From positions 930,001 through 994,000 of the forward strand of contig NZ_CP128360.1 in the NCBI RefSeq assembly GCF_030345095.1: a DNA stretch of 64,000 nt, read 5' to 3'. The notes below the pieces were generated by a model. That model saw only the letters and a program-made list of their open reading frames with translations. It did not search any database and was not told where the DNA came from. The position numbers and the translations under genes were made by a program. Below, one piece after another: positions 1-8,904 of the stretch (its first letter is position 1; every line of letters begins with the position of its first letter). Origin of the DNA: Solwaraspora sp. WMMA2056 (GTDB taxonomy: Bacteria; Actinomycetota; Actinomycetes; Mycobacteriales; Micromonosporaceae).

Positions 1-1675
1 AGTGCGGGCAGGTCGCGACGATCTTGCGCTTCGCCGGCTCCCGGTCGCCGAACGCCTCGTTGAGGGTCTCCACGTTCTGCTGGGCCAGCATCTGGAAGAC
101 GAACTCGTTGCCGATGCGCCGGGCCGGGTCGCCGGAGCAGGTCTCGCCCTCGCCGAGGATGGCGAAGTCGACGCCGGCGGAGTGCAGCAGGGTCGCCACC
201 GCCCGGGTGGTCTTCTTGGCCCGGTCCTCGAAGGCACCGGCGCAGCCGACCCAGAACAGGTACTCGAAGTCGTCCACCTCGCCGACCCGGGGCACCTCGA
301 AGTCGAGGCCCTTGGTCCAGTCCTCGCGGGTGTTCGGCGGTGCGCCCCACGGGTTGCCCTTGTTCTCCAGGTTACGCAGCATCACGCCGGCCTCGCTGGG
401 GAAGCTCGACTCGATCAGCACCTGGTAGCGACGCATGTCGACGATGTGGTCGACGTGCTCGATGTCGACCGGGCACTGCTCGACGCAGGCGCCACAGGTG
501 GTGCAGGACCACAGCACGTCCGGGTCGATGACCCCGCCGTCGTCCGCCCCGCCGATCAGCGGGCGGTCGGCCTCGGCCAGGGCCAGGGCGTCGACCGTGG
601 CGAGCTGCTCGGCGGTGGCCTTCTCCTCGCCGGTGAGGTCCTTGCCGCCGCCGGCGAGCAGGTACGGCGCCTTGGCGTACGCGTGGTCGCGCAGCGACAG
701 TACGAGCAGCTTCGGTGACAGTGGCTTGCCGGTGTTCCAGGCCGGGCACTGCGACTGGCAGCGGCCGCACTCCGTACAGGTGGTGAAGTCGAGCAGACCC
801 TTCCAGCTGAACTGTTCGACCTGGGCGACCCCGAACTGGTCTTTCTCGGGGTCGGCCTCTTCGAAGTCGAGCGGCTTGCCGTTGCTGGTCATCGGTCGCA
901 GCGCGCCGAGGCCGGAGTTCGGTGTGCCCGGGTCCCGCTTGAAGTAGATGTTGAAGAAGGCGGCGAACCGGTGCCAGGCGACGCCCATGGTCAGGGTCAG
1001 CGCGATGACGATCAGCCAGGTCATCGAGATGAGGATCTTGACGAGGGCGGTGATGCTGATCGCCGCGTCTGAGGCGGGCAGCAGCGCACCGAGGGCGTGG
1101 CTGACCGGGGTGGCCCACACCGGGAAGTCGAAGTGGTCGGTGGCGACCCGGAAGCCGCGGATCAGGAACCCGCAGACCAGTACGGCGAGCACGACCGCTT
1201 CGACGAAGTAGCCCTGCCACATGGTGGAGCCGGTGAACCGGGAACGGCCGCCGGCCCGGCTCGGCCGGTTCGCCAGCCGGATGCCGATCAGCACCAGGAT
1301 GCCGGCCAGGCCGAGGATGGAGACGTACTCGGTCACCAGGCCGTAGAGCAGCCAGCCACCGATCACCGGGATGCCGCCGCCGGCGTCGACGACCTCGAAG
1401 TACGCCTCCAGCACCAGGATGGAGAGCAGGACGAAGGCGACCATGACGAACCAGTGCGCGGCGCCGACGACGCTCCAGCGCAGCATCCGGGTGTGGCCGA
1501 GGGTCTCGCGGAGCATCACGGTGGCGCGGGTCGCCGGGTCACCGGTGCGGGTGGGGTCGGGCTGGCCGAGCCGGATGATCGAGACGAACTGCCAGACCGC
1601 TCGGCCGGCGAGCGCCACCGCCACCACGGTGACGATGGCGGCGACGACCGTGGTGACGATCTGAACCGTGCCCAT
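1..1675 (-). CDS. Membrane-bound (Fe-S) heterodisulfide-reductase-like oxidoreductase, 3' end outside window
   Basis: The reading frame is open from an ATG at 1675 to the window edge (about 558 codons), so the C-terminus is missing. The N-terminal part has several hydrophobic membrane segments, resembling a NarI/respiratory membrane domain. Two ferredoxin-type motifs follow, CTECGRCQSQCP and CTTCGACVEQCP, the pattern of two [4Fe-4S] clusters, and then the start of a CCG-type domain (TCPHC at the window edge, WVGCAGAFEDRA before it). This order matches the actinobacterial iron-sulfur-binding reductase family (as in M. tuberculosis Rv0338c), which is thought to pass electrons between the membrane and a cytoplasmic acceptor; the substrate is unknown. 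The family is about 750-880 residues, so roughly a third is missing here. Confidence 0.85.
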   Translation of the reverse strand, partial: MGTVQIVTTVVAAIVTVVAVALAGRAVWQFVSIIRLGQPDPTRTGDPATRATVMLRETLGHTRMLRWSVVGAAHWFVMVAFVLLSILVLEAYFEVVDAGGGIPVIGGWLLYGLVTEYVSILGLAGILVLIGIRLANRPSRAGGRSRFTGSTMWQGYFVEAVVLAVLVCGFLIRGFRVATDHFDFPVWATPVSHALGALLPASDAAISITALVKILISMTWLIVIALTLTMGVAWHRFAAFFNIYFKRDPGTPNSGLGALRPMTSNGKPLDFEEADPEKDQFGVAQVEQFSWKGLLDFTTCTECGRCQSQCPAWNTGKPLSPKLLVLSLRDHAYAKAPYLLAGGGKDLTGEEKATAEQLATVDALALAEADRPLIGGADDGGVIDPDVLWSCTTCGACVEQCPVDIEHVDHIVDMRRYQVLIESSFPSEAGVMLRNLENKGNPWGAPPNTREDWTKGLDFEVPRVGEVDDFEYLFWVGCAGAFEDRAKKTTRAVATLLHSAGVDFAILGEGETCSGDPARRIGNEFVFQMLAQQNVETLNEAFGDREPAKRKIVATCPH

Positions 1676-1987
1676 GCGCTGGCCTCCCGGTGTGCTGCGG
1701 ACGCGCGGCGGGTGACCGGGTCGCCGGTCCCGTCGTCAGCCTACCGTCAGGTTACCCGGCAGTAACGTAAGGAGCAGCGTCACCGATCCGTCGGTCACCG
1801 CAACACTAGGGCAGCACCACGCCGAGCCGATCGGCCGGGGCGACCAAAACAGCAGGTCAGACCGCCAGCCAGCACCGGCTGGTCAGCCAAGGGGAGACCG
1901 GACGGGAAACCGACTGGTCAGCCCGACGGGAAACCGGTTGGTCAGCCCGACGGGAAACCGGCCGGGCCGACCGCACATCCGACTGTC
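1676..1987. other. Intergenic region with short tandem repeats
   Basis: Gap between the Fe-S oxidoreductase start and the crgA stop; both are minus-strand genes. It should hold the promoter of the oxidoreductase gene, but I see no convincing -35/-10 pair. Its right half is occupied by the 24-bp repeats listed separately. Confidence 0.5.
1880..1968. repeat. 24-bp tandem repeat downstream of crgA
   Basis: Two near-identical 24-bp units lie at 1901-1924 and 1925-1948, differing at two positions. A partial third unit follows at 1949-1968 and a diverged partial one precedes at 1880-1900. The repeated core is GACGGGAAACCG followed by TGGTCAGCCC. It directly follows the crgA stop codon. No coding function is apparent. 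Confidence 0.7.
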
Positions 1988-2251
1988 TCAGCGCCAGCGG
2001 GACAACAGGATCAGCGAGCTGACCATCGCCCCGAAACCGACCGCGAGGTTCCAGTAACCCCAGGTCGCCACGGGGTACGCCGTCTCCGACAGGTAGTAGA
2101 CGACGAGCCAACCGATCCCGAAGACGATCAACGAGACCGCAGCGATCGGCAGCCAGATCGGGCTCGGCTTGCGGGTGGCAGCCGTCTGGGTGGGCCGGAC
2201 ATCGGTCGGCGGGGTGTAGACCTTCTTCTTGCGAACCTGCGACTTGGGCAC
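1988..2251 (-). CDS. crgA: Cell division protein CrgA
   Basis: An 87-residue protein with a basic N-terminus (MPKSQVRKKK) and two transmembrane segments separated by a short loop with SETAYPVATWGYWNL, the arrangement and length of the CrgA family. In Streptomyces and mycobacteria CrgA interacts with FtsZ-dependent division proteins and penicillin-binding proteins and coordinates septum formation with growth. Its place next to the trpG-pknB locus matches M. tuberculosis Rv0011c. It is transcribed divergently from the DUF881 gene. Confidence 0.95.
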   Translation of the reverse strand: MPKSQVRKKKVYTPPTDVRPTQTAATRKPSPIWLPIAAVSLIVFGIGWLVVYYLSETAYPVATWGYWNLAVGFGAMVSSLILLSRWR

Positions 2252-2313
2252 GACGCTCTCCTGGTGGCAATCATCCGGCCCGGTAACCGGACGCAGCGGC
2301 GACGGTCCATGGC

Positions 2314-2342
2314 CAATAATGTTCAGGAGCTAGCGTAGTCAA
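2314..2342 (-). promoter_or_regulatory. Candidate crgA promoter
   Basis: On the minus strand a TTGACT -35 box (2337-2342) is followed after about 17 bp by the AT-rich hexamer TTATTG (2314-2319). Transcription would start near 2307, leaving a short leader before the crgA ATG at 2251. It is one of the few clear sigma-70-like pairs in this GC-rich DNA. Assigned by eye. Confidence 0.4.
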
Positions 2343-2481
2343 GTTGGCGCGTTCCGGCCATGGACGTCGGCGGAGCAGCGGCGACATTTGGACACAACCA
2401 GGGACACCAGGTGCGATACGCACCAACGGAAGTCCACTATGCGGACAGTTGTCGATGGCTACCGGGCCGGAAGGGGCTGCA

Positions 2482-3294
2482 GTGGAATACACCTCCGGCA
2501 GCGCGTCCTGGCGGGACGTCGTACGCCGAGCGCTGGGCGGGCTCCACCGCCGGCGGCCCGGCCGCCGACAGTTCGGCTGGTCCAGCGGAGTGCCGCTGAT
2601 CGCCCTGCTCGCCGGGCTGCTCTTCACCACCACCGCCACCACCGCCGGCGGCACCAGCCTGCGGGAGGACCGCCGCCCCCAGCTCACCCAGCTGATCGTG
2701 GACAGCCGCAGCCAACTGGCGGTCGCCGAGGAACGCGCCGCCGCGCTGCGCGAGCAGGTCGACCAGCAGGCGAACATCGTCGCCGGGTCCGACCAGCCGA
2801 TCGCCGACCAGCGGGCCCGGGTCGAGGCCAACCGCGCCGCGGCCGGCTTCACCGCACTGGCCGGACCGGGCATCGTCGTCGAGCTCGACGACGCACCCCG
2901 GCTGGCCGATCTACCCGACGGCGCCAGCAACGACGACCTGGTCGTGCACCAGGGGGACGTTCAGGCCGTGGTGAACGCACTGTGGGCCGGCGGCGCGGAG
3001 GCCATGTCAATCATGGATGTACGGGTGTTGTCCACCAGCGCGGTACGCTGTGTCGGAAACACGCTGCTGTTGCACGGCGGGGTCTACTCGCCGCCCTTCC
3101 GGATAGCCGCCATCGGCGACCCGACCGCCCTGCAGCAGGCGCTGGACGACTCCGAAGGGGTGCAGTTGTTCCGGGACGCGGTGACCCACTTCCAGCTCGG
3201 CTACCAGCAGACGGTCGAGTCGGAGCTGGGCGTCCCGGCGTTCGACGGCTCGACCGCCCTGCACCACACGACAGTGCCGGAGACAGCCAGATGA
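2482..3294 (+). CDS. DUF881 family membrane-anchored protein
   Basis: About 270 residues: a short cytoplasmic stretch, one transmembrane segment ([21 protein letters not shown]), a coiled-coil-like region rich in charged residues ([30 protein letters not shown]) and the DUF881 domain with [11 protein letters not shown] and [12 protein letters not shown] chose the GTG at 2482 because AAGGGG sits 5 nt upstream; an ATG at 2455 is the alternative. It lies in the same place as M. tuberculosis Rv0012. The family function is unknown; an extracytoplasmic role in envelope growth is inferred from conserved location. Its stop overlaps the sortase start (ATGA), so the two are translationally coupled. Confidence 0.85.
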   Translation: MEYTSGSASWRDVVRRALGGLHRRRPGRRQFGWSSGVPLIALLAGLLFTTTATTAGGTSLREDRRPQLTQLIVDSRSQLAVAEERAAALREQVDQQANIVAGSDQPIADQRARVEANRAAAGFTALAGPGIVVELDDAPRLADLPDGASNDDLVVHQGDVQAVVNALWAGGAEAMSIMDVRVLSTSAVRCVGNTLLLHGGVYSPPFRIAAIGDPTALQQALDDSEGVQLFRDAVTHFQLGYQQTVESELGVPAFDGSTALHHTTVPETAR

Positions 3295-4520
3295 CCTGGG
3301 CAGGGCCGCAGCAGCAGGCTGGCAGGCCGGATGAGGTGGACCCGCACCAGGCCTACCGGCCACCGGACGACGCCACCGCCGTGCTGCCCCGGTTCACCGG
3401 CCAGCAGCAACCGGGCCGCCACCAGCCGGGCCACCACCACCAGCCGGGCCGCCACCAGCGGGGCCAGCAGGAACCGGGGCAGCAGCCGTACCAGCAGCAA
3501 CAGCAGCCGGGCCAGCGGCACTTCACCCCGCCGCCGGCGGTCCCGCCCAGCGCGGCCCTCACTGCGGCGATCCCGGCATACCCGACGGAGTCGGCCGCCT
3601 CCACCACCGTGCTACCGGTCGTGGTCAGCAGCTATCAGCCGCCGACGGACGGCAGCATCCCGCCGTCGACCAGGCGCGCGGGCGCGGACCGCGCCGGGAC
3701 GGGCGGTACGGGTGCCGACGGCGCAGGGGCCGAGGACGGAAAGCCGCCGGCCCGCCGGGGCGAGCGGGTGGTCAAGCTCCGGCCCGAACGCACCGACAGC
3801 GGCTACAAGAGCGTCTACTCGGAGCTGACCCGACCCACGGTCTGGACCCGGCTGCGGACCGCCGCCCGGGTCAGCGGCGAGCTGTTGATCACGTTCGGCA
3901 TGATCGTGCTGCTCTTCGCCGGCTACGAGATCTGGGGCAAGTCCGTCATCGTCAACGCCCACCAGAACGATCTGAGCGAACAACTCGCCCAGCAGTGGGC
4001 CGAGGTCCCCGCGCCGGTGGTCAGCGACGGGCCGTCACCGTCACCGGAGCCCGCCGCCCCCCAGGTCCAGGGCACCCCGGTCGCCGGGCTCTACATCCCG
4101 AAACTGGACAAGAACTGGGTCGTGGTGGAGGGCGTCGAGCAGGACGACATCCGGTACGCACCCGGTCACTACCCGGACAGCGCCCAGCCCGGCCAGGTCG
4201 GCAACTTCTCGGTCGCCGGGCACCGGAACCGGGCCACCTTCTGGCGGCTGGACGAGCTGCGCGACGGCGACACCATCGTCGTCGAGGACCGCGACACCTG
4301 GCACATCTACGCCGTCACCCGTAACCACATCGTGCTGCCCAACCAGACCGAGGTCGTCGCCCCGGTCCCCGGCGACCGCCGGGCGCAGCCCACCGAGGCG
4401 ATGCTCACCTTGACCACCTGCCACCCGAAGTTCGACAACTACCAGCGGCTCATCGTCCACGCCGAGCTGGTCCGCAGCCAGCCCAAGGCCGACGGCCGGC
4501 CGGCAGAACTCGGCGGCTGA
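3291..4520 (+). CDS. Class E sortase with long disordered N-terminus
   Basis: 409 residues. The first ~190 are cytoplasmic, rich in Gln, Pro and Gly (tracts such as [18 protein letters not shown]). One transmembrane helix follows ([18 protein letters not shown]), then an extracytoplasmic sortase domain. Catalytic residues are visible: His311 (VAGHRN), Cys377 (TLTTC) and Arg386 (YQRL). Class E sortases of high-GC actinobacteria join surface proteins with LAxTG-type signals to peptidoglycan or assemble pilins. The ATG overlaps the stop of the DUF881 gene and a small membrane protein gene follows after 2 nt, indicating one operon. The gene is an insertion relative to the mycobacterial version of this locus. 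Confidence 0.92.
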   Translation: MTWAGPQQQAGRPDEVDPHQAYRPPDDATAVLPRFTGQQQPGRHQPGHHHQPGRHQRGQQEPGQQPYQQQQQPGQRHFTPPPAVPPSAALTAAIPAYPTESAASTTVLPVVVSSYQPPTDGSIPPSTRRAGADRAGTGGTGADGAGAEDGKPPARRGERVVKLRPERTDSGYKSVYSELTRPTVWTRLRTAARVSGELLITFGMIVLLFAGYEIWGKSVIVNAHQNDLSEQLAQQWAEVPAPVVSDGPSPSPEPAAPQVQGTPVAGLYIPKLDKNWVVVEGVEQDDIRYAPGHYPDSAQPGQVGNFSVAGHRNRATFWRLDELRDGDTIVVEDRDTWHIYAVTRNHIVLPNQTEVVAPVPGDRRAQPTEAMLTLTTCHPKFDNYQRLIVHAELVRSQPKADGRPAELGG

Positions 4521-4522
4521 CC

Positions 4523-4837
4523 GTGTACGCCTGGATCTGGCGCAAGCTCCCCTTCGGCCTGCCCGGCAAGCTGATCGGTTCGGTGCTGCTGGCCGGGTTG
4601 TCGGTGGCGCTGCTCTGGTACGTCGTCTTCCCGTGGGCCGAGCCGCTGCTGCCGTTCGACGACGTACAGGTGACCGACAGCGGGGACGGGACCGGCGGCG
4701 ACCCCGGCGGCGGTCCGGCCGACGGCGGTGACCCGGCCGATGGTCAGGACCCGGATGGCGGCGGGCTCGACGAGCACGACCTGCCGTACGACACCGGGAC
4801 GAACAACCCCGTACCACCTGATGTGAACGTCGACTAG
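4523..4837 (+). CDS. Small membrane protein linked to class E sortase
   Basis: 104 residues starting at a GTG two nucleotides after the sortase stop. A basic N-terminus and one transmembrane helix (LIGSVLLAGLSVALLWYVVFPW) precede an acidic Gly/Asp-rich extracytoplasmic tail (GDGTGGDPGGG...). No enzymatic motif is visible. The position between sortase and trpG suggests it belongs to the sortase operon; its function is not known to me. Confidence 0.75.
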   Translation: MYAWIWRKLPFGLPGKLIGSVLLAGLSVALLWYVVFPWAEPLLPFDDVQVTDSGDGTGGDPGGGPADGGDPADGQDPDGGGLDEHDLPYDTGTNNPVPPDVNVD

Positions 4838-4851
4838 GGCGAGGCGGCCAC

Positions 4852-5502
4852 GTGCGCGTACTGGTGATCGACAACTACGACTCGTTCGTCTTCAACCTCG
4901 TGCAGTACCTGGGTCAGCTCGGGGCCGAGTGCGAGGTGCAGCGCAACGACCAGGTCACCGTCGACGAGGTGGGCCGGTTCGACGTCGCCGGCATCCTGCT
5001 CTCCCCCGGGCCCGGCGATCCGGACCGGGCCGGCATCTGCCTGGACGTGATCCGGCGGTACGCCGGACAGCTGCCGATCTTCGGTGTCTGCCTGGGGCAT
5101 CAGGCGATCGGTGCCGCGTACGGTGCCGTCGTCGAACGCGCGCCCGAGTTGCTGCACGGCAAGACCTCCCAGGTGCACCACACCGGGGCCGGGGTCCTGG
5201 CCGGTCTGCCGGAGCCGTTCACCGCGACCCGCTACCACTCGCTCGCCGTGCGCGCCGAGACGTTGCCGGACGAGATCGAGGTGACCGGTCGGACCCCGTC
5301 CGGGGTGGTGATGGCGATGCGGCACCGCCACCTGCCGGTGGAAGGCGTGCAGTTCCACCCGGAGTCGGTGCTCACCGAGGGCGGTCACCTGATGCTGGCG
5401 AACTGGCTGGCCGACTGCGGCCTGCCGCAGGCCCGGGAGCGGGCACCGCGACTGGCCGCCGAGGTCGACGCCAGGCGTCGGGCCGCGTTCGCCGCCGCCT
5501 GA
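4852..5502 (+). CDS. trpG: Glutamine amidotransferase subunit, aminodeoxychorismate/anthranilate synthase component II
   Basis: 216 residues with a complete class I glutamine amidotransferase fold: oxyanion-hole region LLSPGPGDP, nucleophile Cys80 in FGVCLGHQAIG, and His169/Glu171 in VQFHPESV. It hydrolyses glutamine to feed ammonia to the chorismate-using partner (PabB or TrpE) for folate or tryptophan synthesis; sequence alone does not say which. The GTG at 4852 follows the small membrane gene by 14 nt. The position beside pknB is conserved in Actinobacteria, where the gene is named trpG or pabA. Confidence 0.93.
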   Translation: MRVLVIDNYDSFVFNLVQYLGQLGAECEVQRNDQVTVDEVGRFDVAGILLSPGPGDPDRAGICLDVIRRYAGQLPIFGVCLGHQAIGAAYGAVVERAPELLHGKTSQVHHTGAGVLAGLPEPFTATRYHSLAVRAETLPDEIEVTGRTPSGVVMAMRHRHLPVEGVQFHPESVLTEGGHLMLANWLADCGLPQARERAPRLAAEVDARRRAAFAAA

Positions 5503-5530
5503 CGGCGCCGGACCCCGGCCCGGCGCCGTC
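5501..5530. terminator. Bidirectional hairpin terminator between trpG and pknB
   Basis: Perfect 11-bp arms (GACGGCGCCGG and its complement) with an 8-nt loop lie between the convergent trpG and pknB stop codons. The left arm overlaps the last bases of trpG. No U-tract follows, which is usual in actinobacteria. Confidence 0.75.
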
Positions 5531-5565
5531 AGCCGCCGGACCAGCGTCGGAGACCGGGACCCGCG

Positions 5566-7401
5566 TCAGCCGAGCAGCCCGGTGAGACTCGGCACGGGCA
5601 CGAGCGGGCTACCGGTGCCGCCGCCACCGGTGCCGCCCGTGCCGCCGCCCTCGCCGTCACCGTCGCCCGGGTCGGGCGGCGGAGTGGTCGGGGTGCTGCT
5701 GGGCGTCGGCGTGAGCGTCGGGCTCGGTGAAGCCTCGGGCTCACGCGCCTGGCTGACCACGATCTCGACCCGGGAGTTGACCCGCTGTTCGCCCCGGCTC
5801 GGATTCTGGCTGGTGACCCGGCCGGAGTCGGCGGGGTCGACCGGGTCTCCGTCGATGACCCGGACGTCGAAGCCGGCGTTCTCCAGCGCGGCGACCGCGT
5901 CGGCCTCGGTGCGGCCGACGACGTTGGGCACATCGCGCAGGTTGTTGAGCGAGACGTGCACCTCGACCACGGTGCCGGGCTCGACCGCCGTACCGGCCGC
6001 CGGCACGGCGACGACCTGGTCCTTGGGTGCGGAGCTGTCGACCTCCTCGAACTCGGCAACCAGGTCACGGTCGGCGAGCGCCCGCTCGGCGGCGTCCCGG
6101 GTGAAGCCGTCCAACGACGGGACCTGCACGGTCCCCGGGCCGGCGCAGACGGTGAGCGCGACCTCGCTGCCGGGCTCGACCTGGCCCGGCTCCGGGGACT
6201 GATCGAGGACCGTGTTCAAGGTGCAGTCCGGCTCCTCGCGAGTCGACTCCTCGGAGACCAGCCGGAGATTGTTGATCTCCAGGCGGGCCTGCTCGATCGG
6301 CAGACCGACCAGGCTCGGCAGCGCCACCGTCGGAGGCTCCTGCTCGTTCGTGGTGGCGTAGATCAGCCCGGCGGCGAGGGCGACCACCGCCATCACGCCG
6401 AGCACGCTGAGCCCGGCGATGACCGCCGGCGAGGTGCGCCGCGACGACGAGCCACCGCTGGCACCGGCCGGGATCCGTTGGGTGGAACCGGTCCGGCTCG
6501 TCGCACCCATCGCGACCGTCTCGTCCTGGCGCAGGACCGGGGTGGCCAGCACCGGCCGGCCGGTGGCGGCCCGTAGCAGGTCGGCGCGCATCTCGCCGGC
6601 GCTCTGGTAGCGGTTGACCGGATTCTTCGCCAGGGCCTTCAGCACGATCGCGTCGATCGCCGGCGTCACGTCCCGGTTGATGTCGCTGGGGGCCCGGGGA
6701 TCCTCCCGGACGTGCTGGTAGGCGACGCTGACCGGACTGTCGCCGACGAACGGCGGGTGGCCGCAGAGCAGTTCGAACAGCACGCAGCCGGCGGCGTAGA
6801 CGTCCGACCGGGCGTCCACCGACTCGCCCCGGGCCTGTTCCGGGGAGAGGTACTGCGCGGTGCCGATCACCGCCGAGGTCTGGGTCATCGTGGTGGCACC
6901 GCTGGCCAGCGCGCGGGCGATGCCGAAGTCCATCACCTTGACCTGGCCGGTCTGGGTGAGCATCACGTTGCCCGGCTTGATGTCCCGGTGGATGATGCCG
7001 TGCCGGTGGCTGAACTCCAGGGCGGCGCAGATGTCGGCGCAGTATTCCAGGGCGCGGCGCGGGTTCAGCCGGCCCTCGGCGGCGAGCACCTCCTTGAGGG
7101 TGCGCCCGTTGACGAACTCCATGACGATGAACGGCAGGGTCTCGCCGGTCGGGGCGTACTCCTCACCGGTGTCGTAGACCGCGACGATCGCCGGATGGTT
7201 GAGCGAGGCGGAGTTCTGTGCCTCCCGCCGGAAGCGCTCCTGGAACGTCCGGTCCCGGGCGAGGTCGGTACGCAACATCTTGATCGCGACGTCGCGTCCG
7301 AGTCGGAGGTCGCGGCCGCGATGGACCTCGGCCATGCCGCCATAGCCGAGCAACTCGCCGACCTGGTACCTGCCACCTAGCAGGCGAGCCTGCGCGGTCA
7401 T
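5566..7401 (-). CDS. pknB: Serine/threonine protein kinase PknB with PASTA repeats
   Basis: 611 residues. The N-terminal kinase domain carries the glycine loop (GYGGMAEV), Lys41 (VAIK), HRD with Asp140 and DFG with Asp158. A Pro/Ser-rich linker and one transmembrane helix (~325-349) lead to three extracellular PASTA domains (~357-557). PASTA domains bind muropeptides or lipid II; PknB phosphorylates division and cell-wall proteins. A Ser/Thr/Pro then Gly-rich tail ends in VPSLTGLLG, which looks like the first residues of a further PASTA domain. Mycobacterial PknB has four. The start overlaps the pknA stop by ATGA; this is the last gene of the fhaA-pknB operon. Confidence 0.96.
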   Translation of the reverse strand: MTAQARLLGGRYQVGELLGYGGMAEVHRGRDLRLGRDVAIKMLRTDLARDRTFQERFRREAQNSASLNHPAIVAVYDTGEEYAPTGETLPFIVMEFVNGRTLKEVLAAEGRLNPRRALEYCADICAALEFSHRHGIIHRDIKPGNVMLTQTGQVKVMDFGIARALASGATTMTQTSAVIGTAQYLSPEQARGESVDARSDVYAAGCVLFELLCGHPPFVGDSPVSVAYQHVREDPRAPSDINRDVTPAIDAIVLKALAKNPVNRYQSAGEMRADLLRAATGRPVLATPVLRQDETVAMGATSRTGSTQRIPAGASGGSSSRRTSPAVIAGLSVLGVMAVVALAAGLIYATTNEQEPPTVALPSLVGLPIEQARLEINNLRLVSEESTREEPDCTLNTVLDQSPEPGQVEPGSEVALTVCAGPGTVQVPSLDGFTRDAAERALADRDLVAEFEEVDSSAPKDQVVAVPAAGTAVEPGTVVEVHVSLNNLRDVPNVVGRTEADAVAALENAGFDVRVIDGDPVDPADSGRVTSQNPSRGEQRVNSRVEIVVSQAREPEASPSPTLTPTPSSTPTTPPPDPGDGDGEGGGTGGTGGGGTGSPLVPVPSLTGLLG

Positions 7402-8903
7402 CGTCCTTGTCGTCCTTCGCTCAGATGGTCGTGATCATGCCTGGCGGTGCCGTGTCCTTCCACAGACGGTACGGCCCCGACATGAATTTCGACGTGTCCG
7501 GATGCCATCTGGTTCTCAGCCGTGACCAATCGCTCCACGGGCTGGCCGAGGGCGCCCGTGCTGCCGAGGCTGTCCCTGATCAGGTAGATGGCCAGGCCGC
7601 TGCAGACCAGGGCGACGATCACGCCGAGAATGACGGCCAGGACGGTGAACAGCTGTCGGGACACCCCGCCGCCCGAGCGGGGCGGTGCGGTCGCCGGGCG
7701 CTGGTACCCGTACGGGTTGGGCTGCTGGTGCGGGCCGAGCGGCGGCCGGGCCGGCGCGGCGGGGCGCTGCTGGTACCCGGCCGGCGGGTAGCCGCCGGGC
7801 TGCGCCGGCGCGGGTGGCCGGTAGCCGGATGCCCCGGTGACCGGCGGGCCATAGCCGGGTGCCCCGGAGGTCGGCGGACCAGGCGGGCGGTAGCCGGGTG
7901 CCCCGGAGACCGGCGGGCCCTGCGGTGGCCGCGGTGCCGGCGGGAGCGGACCGGGTGACATCGGGCCGACAGGGGAGACCGGCGCGCCGGAGGTCGGCCG
8001 GGGTGCGACCGGCGGGCGGGGGGCGGCCCCCGGGTGGTGTCCGGCTCCCGGATGGTGTCCGGTGGCCGGTGGGCGGGGCTGCCCGGCGAGGGTGGTGGCG
8101 GCCTGCCGGGTGACCGCAGCCAGGGCGGCGGCGGTCGGCCAGCGGGCGGCCGGGTCCTTCGCCAACGACCGCTCGACGATGCTGCGGACCACGGGTGGGA
8201 TGTCCGACGGCAACGCGCGGGGCATCTCCCGTACGTGTTTCATGGCGATCTCGAGCGGATTGTCGCCTTCGAAGGGCCGTCGACCGGAGAGGCACTGGTA
8301 GGCGACGACCCCGAGCGCGTACACGTCCGACGCGGGCGTCGCCACCGCGCCGGACGCCTGTTCCGGCGAGATGTACGACGCGGTGCCCAGCACCGAGCCG
8401 GCGGCGGTCAACTGCCCCACCATTTCGGAACGGGCGATGCCGAAGTCGGTGAGCACCAGGGTGCCGTTCGGCCGGACCAGCAGGTTGCCCGGCTTGACGT
8501 CGCGGTGCACGATGCCCTTCTCGTGGGCGGCGTGCAGCGCGTCGGCGGCCTGGGCGACCAACGCCATCGTGCGGGCCGGGGTGAGCCGGCCGACCCGGGA
8601 CAGGGTGCGCGACAGTGCGTCGCCCTCGACGTACTCCATCACCAGGAAGGCGATGTGCTTGTCGCTGCCGTAGTCGTAGACGTCGACCACGCCCGGGTGG
8701 TTGATGGTGGCCATGGTCCGGGCCTCACCCCGGAACCGCTCGGCGAAGCCGGGCTCCTCCAGCAGCGCGGGGAGCAGGCTCTTGACCGCGACGGTACGGC
8801 CCAGCACCTCGTCGGTGCCGCGCCACACGTCGCCCATCCCGCCGCTGGCGATGCGCTCGTCGAGCCGGTACCGGCCACCGAGCAGGACCCCGGAGCTCAG
8901 CAT
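7398..8903 (-). CDS. pknA: Serine/threonine protein kinase PknA
   Basis: 501 residues from the ATG at 8903, one nucleotide after the pbpA stop. The kinase domain has a GSG-type loop (ASGGMGDV), Lys41, HRD with Asp135 and DFG with Asp153. A long Pro/Gly-rich linker of GYRPPGPP-like repeats precedes a transmembrane helix (LFTVLAVILGVIVALVCSGLAIYLI) and a short extracytoplasmic tail without PASTA domains. PknA acts with PknB in controlling cell shape and division and phosphorylates several of the proteins encoded beside it in mycobacteria. Confidence 0.94.
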   Translation of the reverse strand: MLSSGVLLGGRYRLDERIASGGMGDVWRGTDEVLGRTVAVKSLLPALLEEPGFAERFRGEARTMATINHPGVVDVYDYGSDKHIAFLVMEYVEGDALSRTLSRVGRLTPARTMALVAQAADALHAAHEKGIVHRDVKPGNLLVRPNGTLVLTDFGIARSEMVGQLTAAGSVLGTASYISPEQASGAVATPASDVYALGVVAYQCLSGRRPFEGDNPLEIAMKHVREMPRALPSDIPPVVRSIVERSLAKDPAARWPTAAALAAVTRQAATTLAGQPRPPATGHHPGAGHHPGAAPRPPVAPRPTSGAPVSPVGPMSPGPLPPAPRPPQGPPVSGAPGYRPPGPPTSGAPGYGPPVTGASGYRPPAPAQPGGYPPAGYQQRPAAPARPPLGPHQQPNPYGYQRPATAPPRSGGGVSRQLFTVLAVILGVIVALVCSGLAIYLIRDSLGSTGALGQPVERLVTAENQMASGHVEIHVGAVPSVEGHGTARHDHDHLSEGRQGR

Positions 8904-8904
8904 C

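Noticed and set aside
1880-1968. CRISPR array
   Set aside because: The 24-bp units are contiguous with no spacers, and no cas genes are present.
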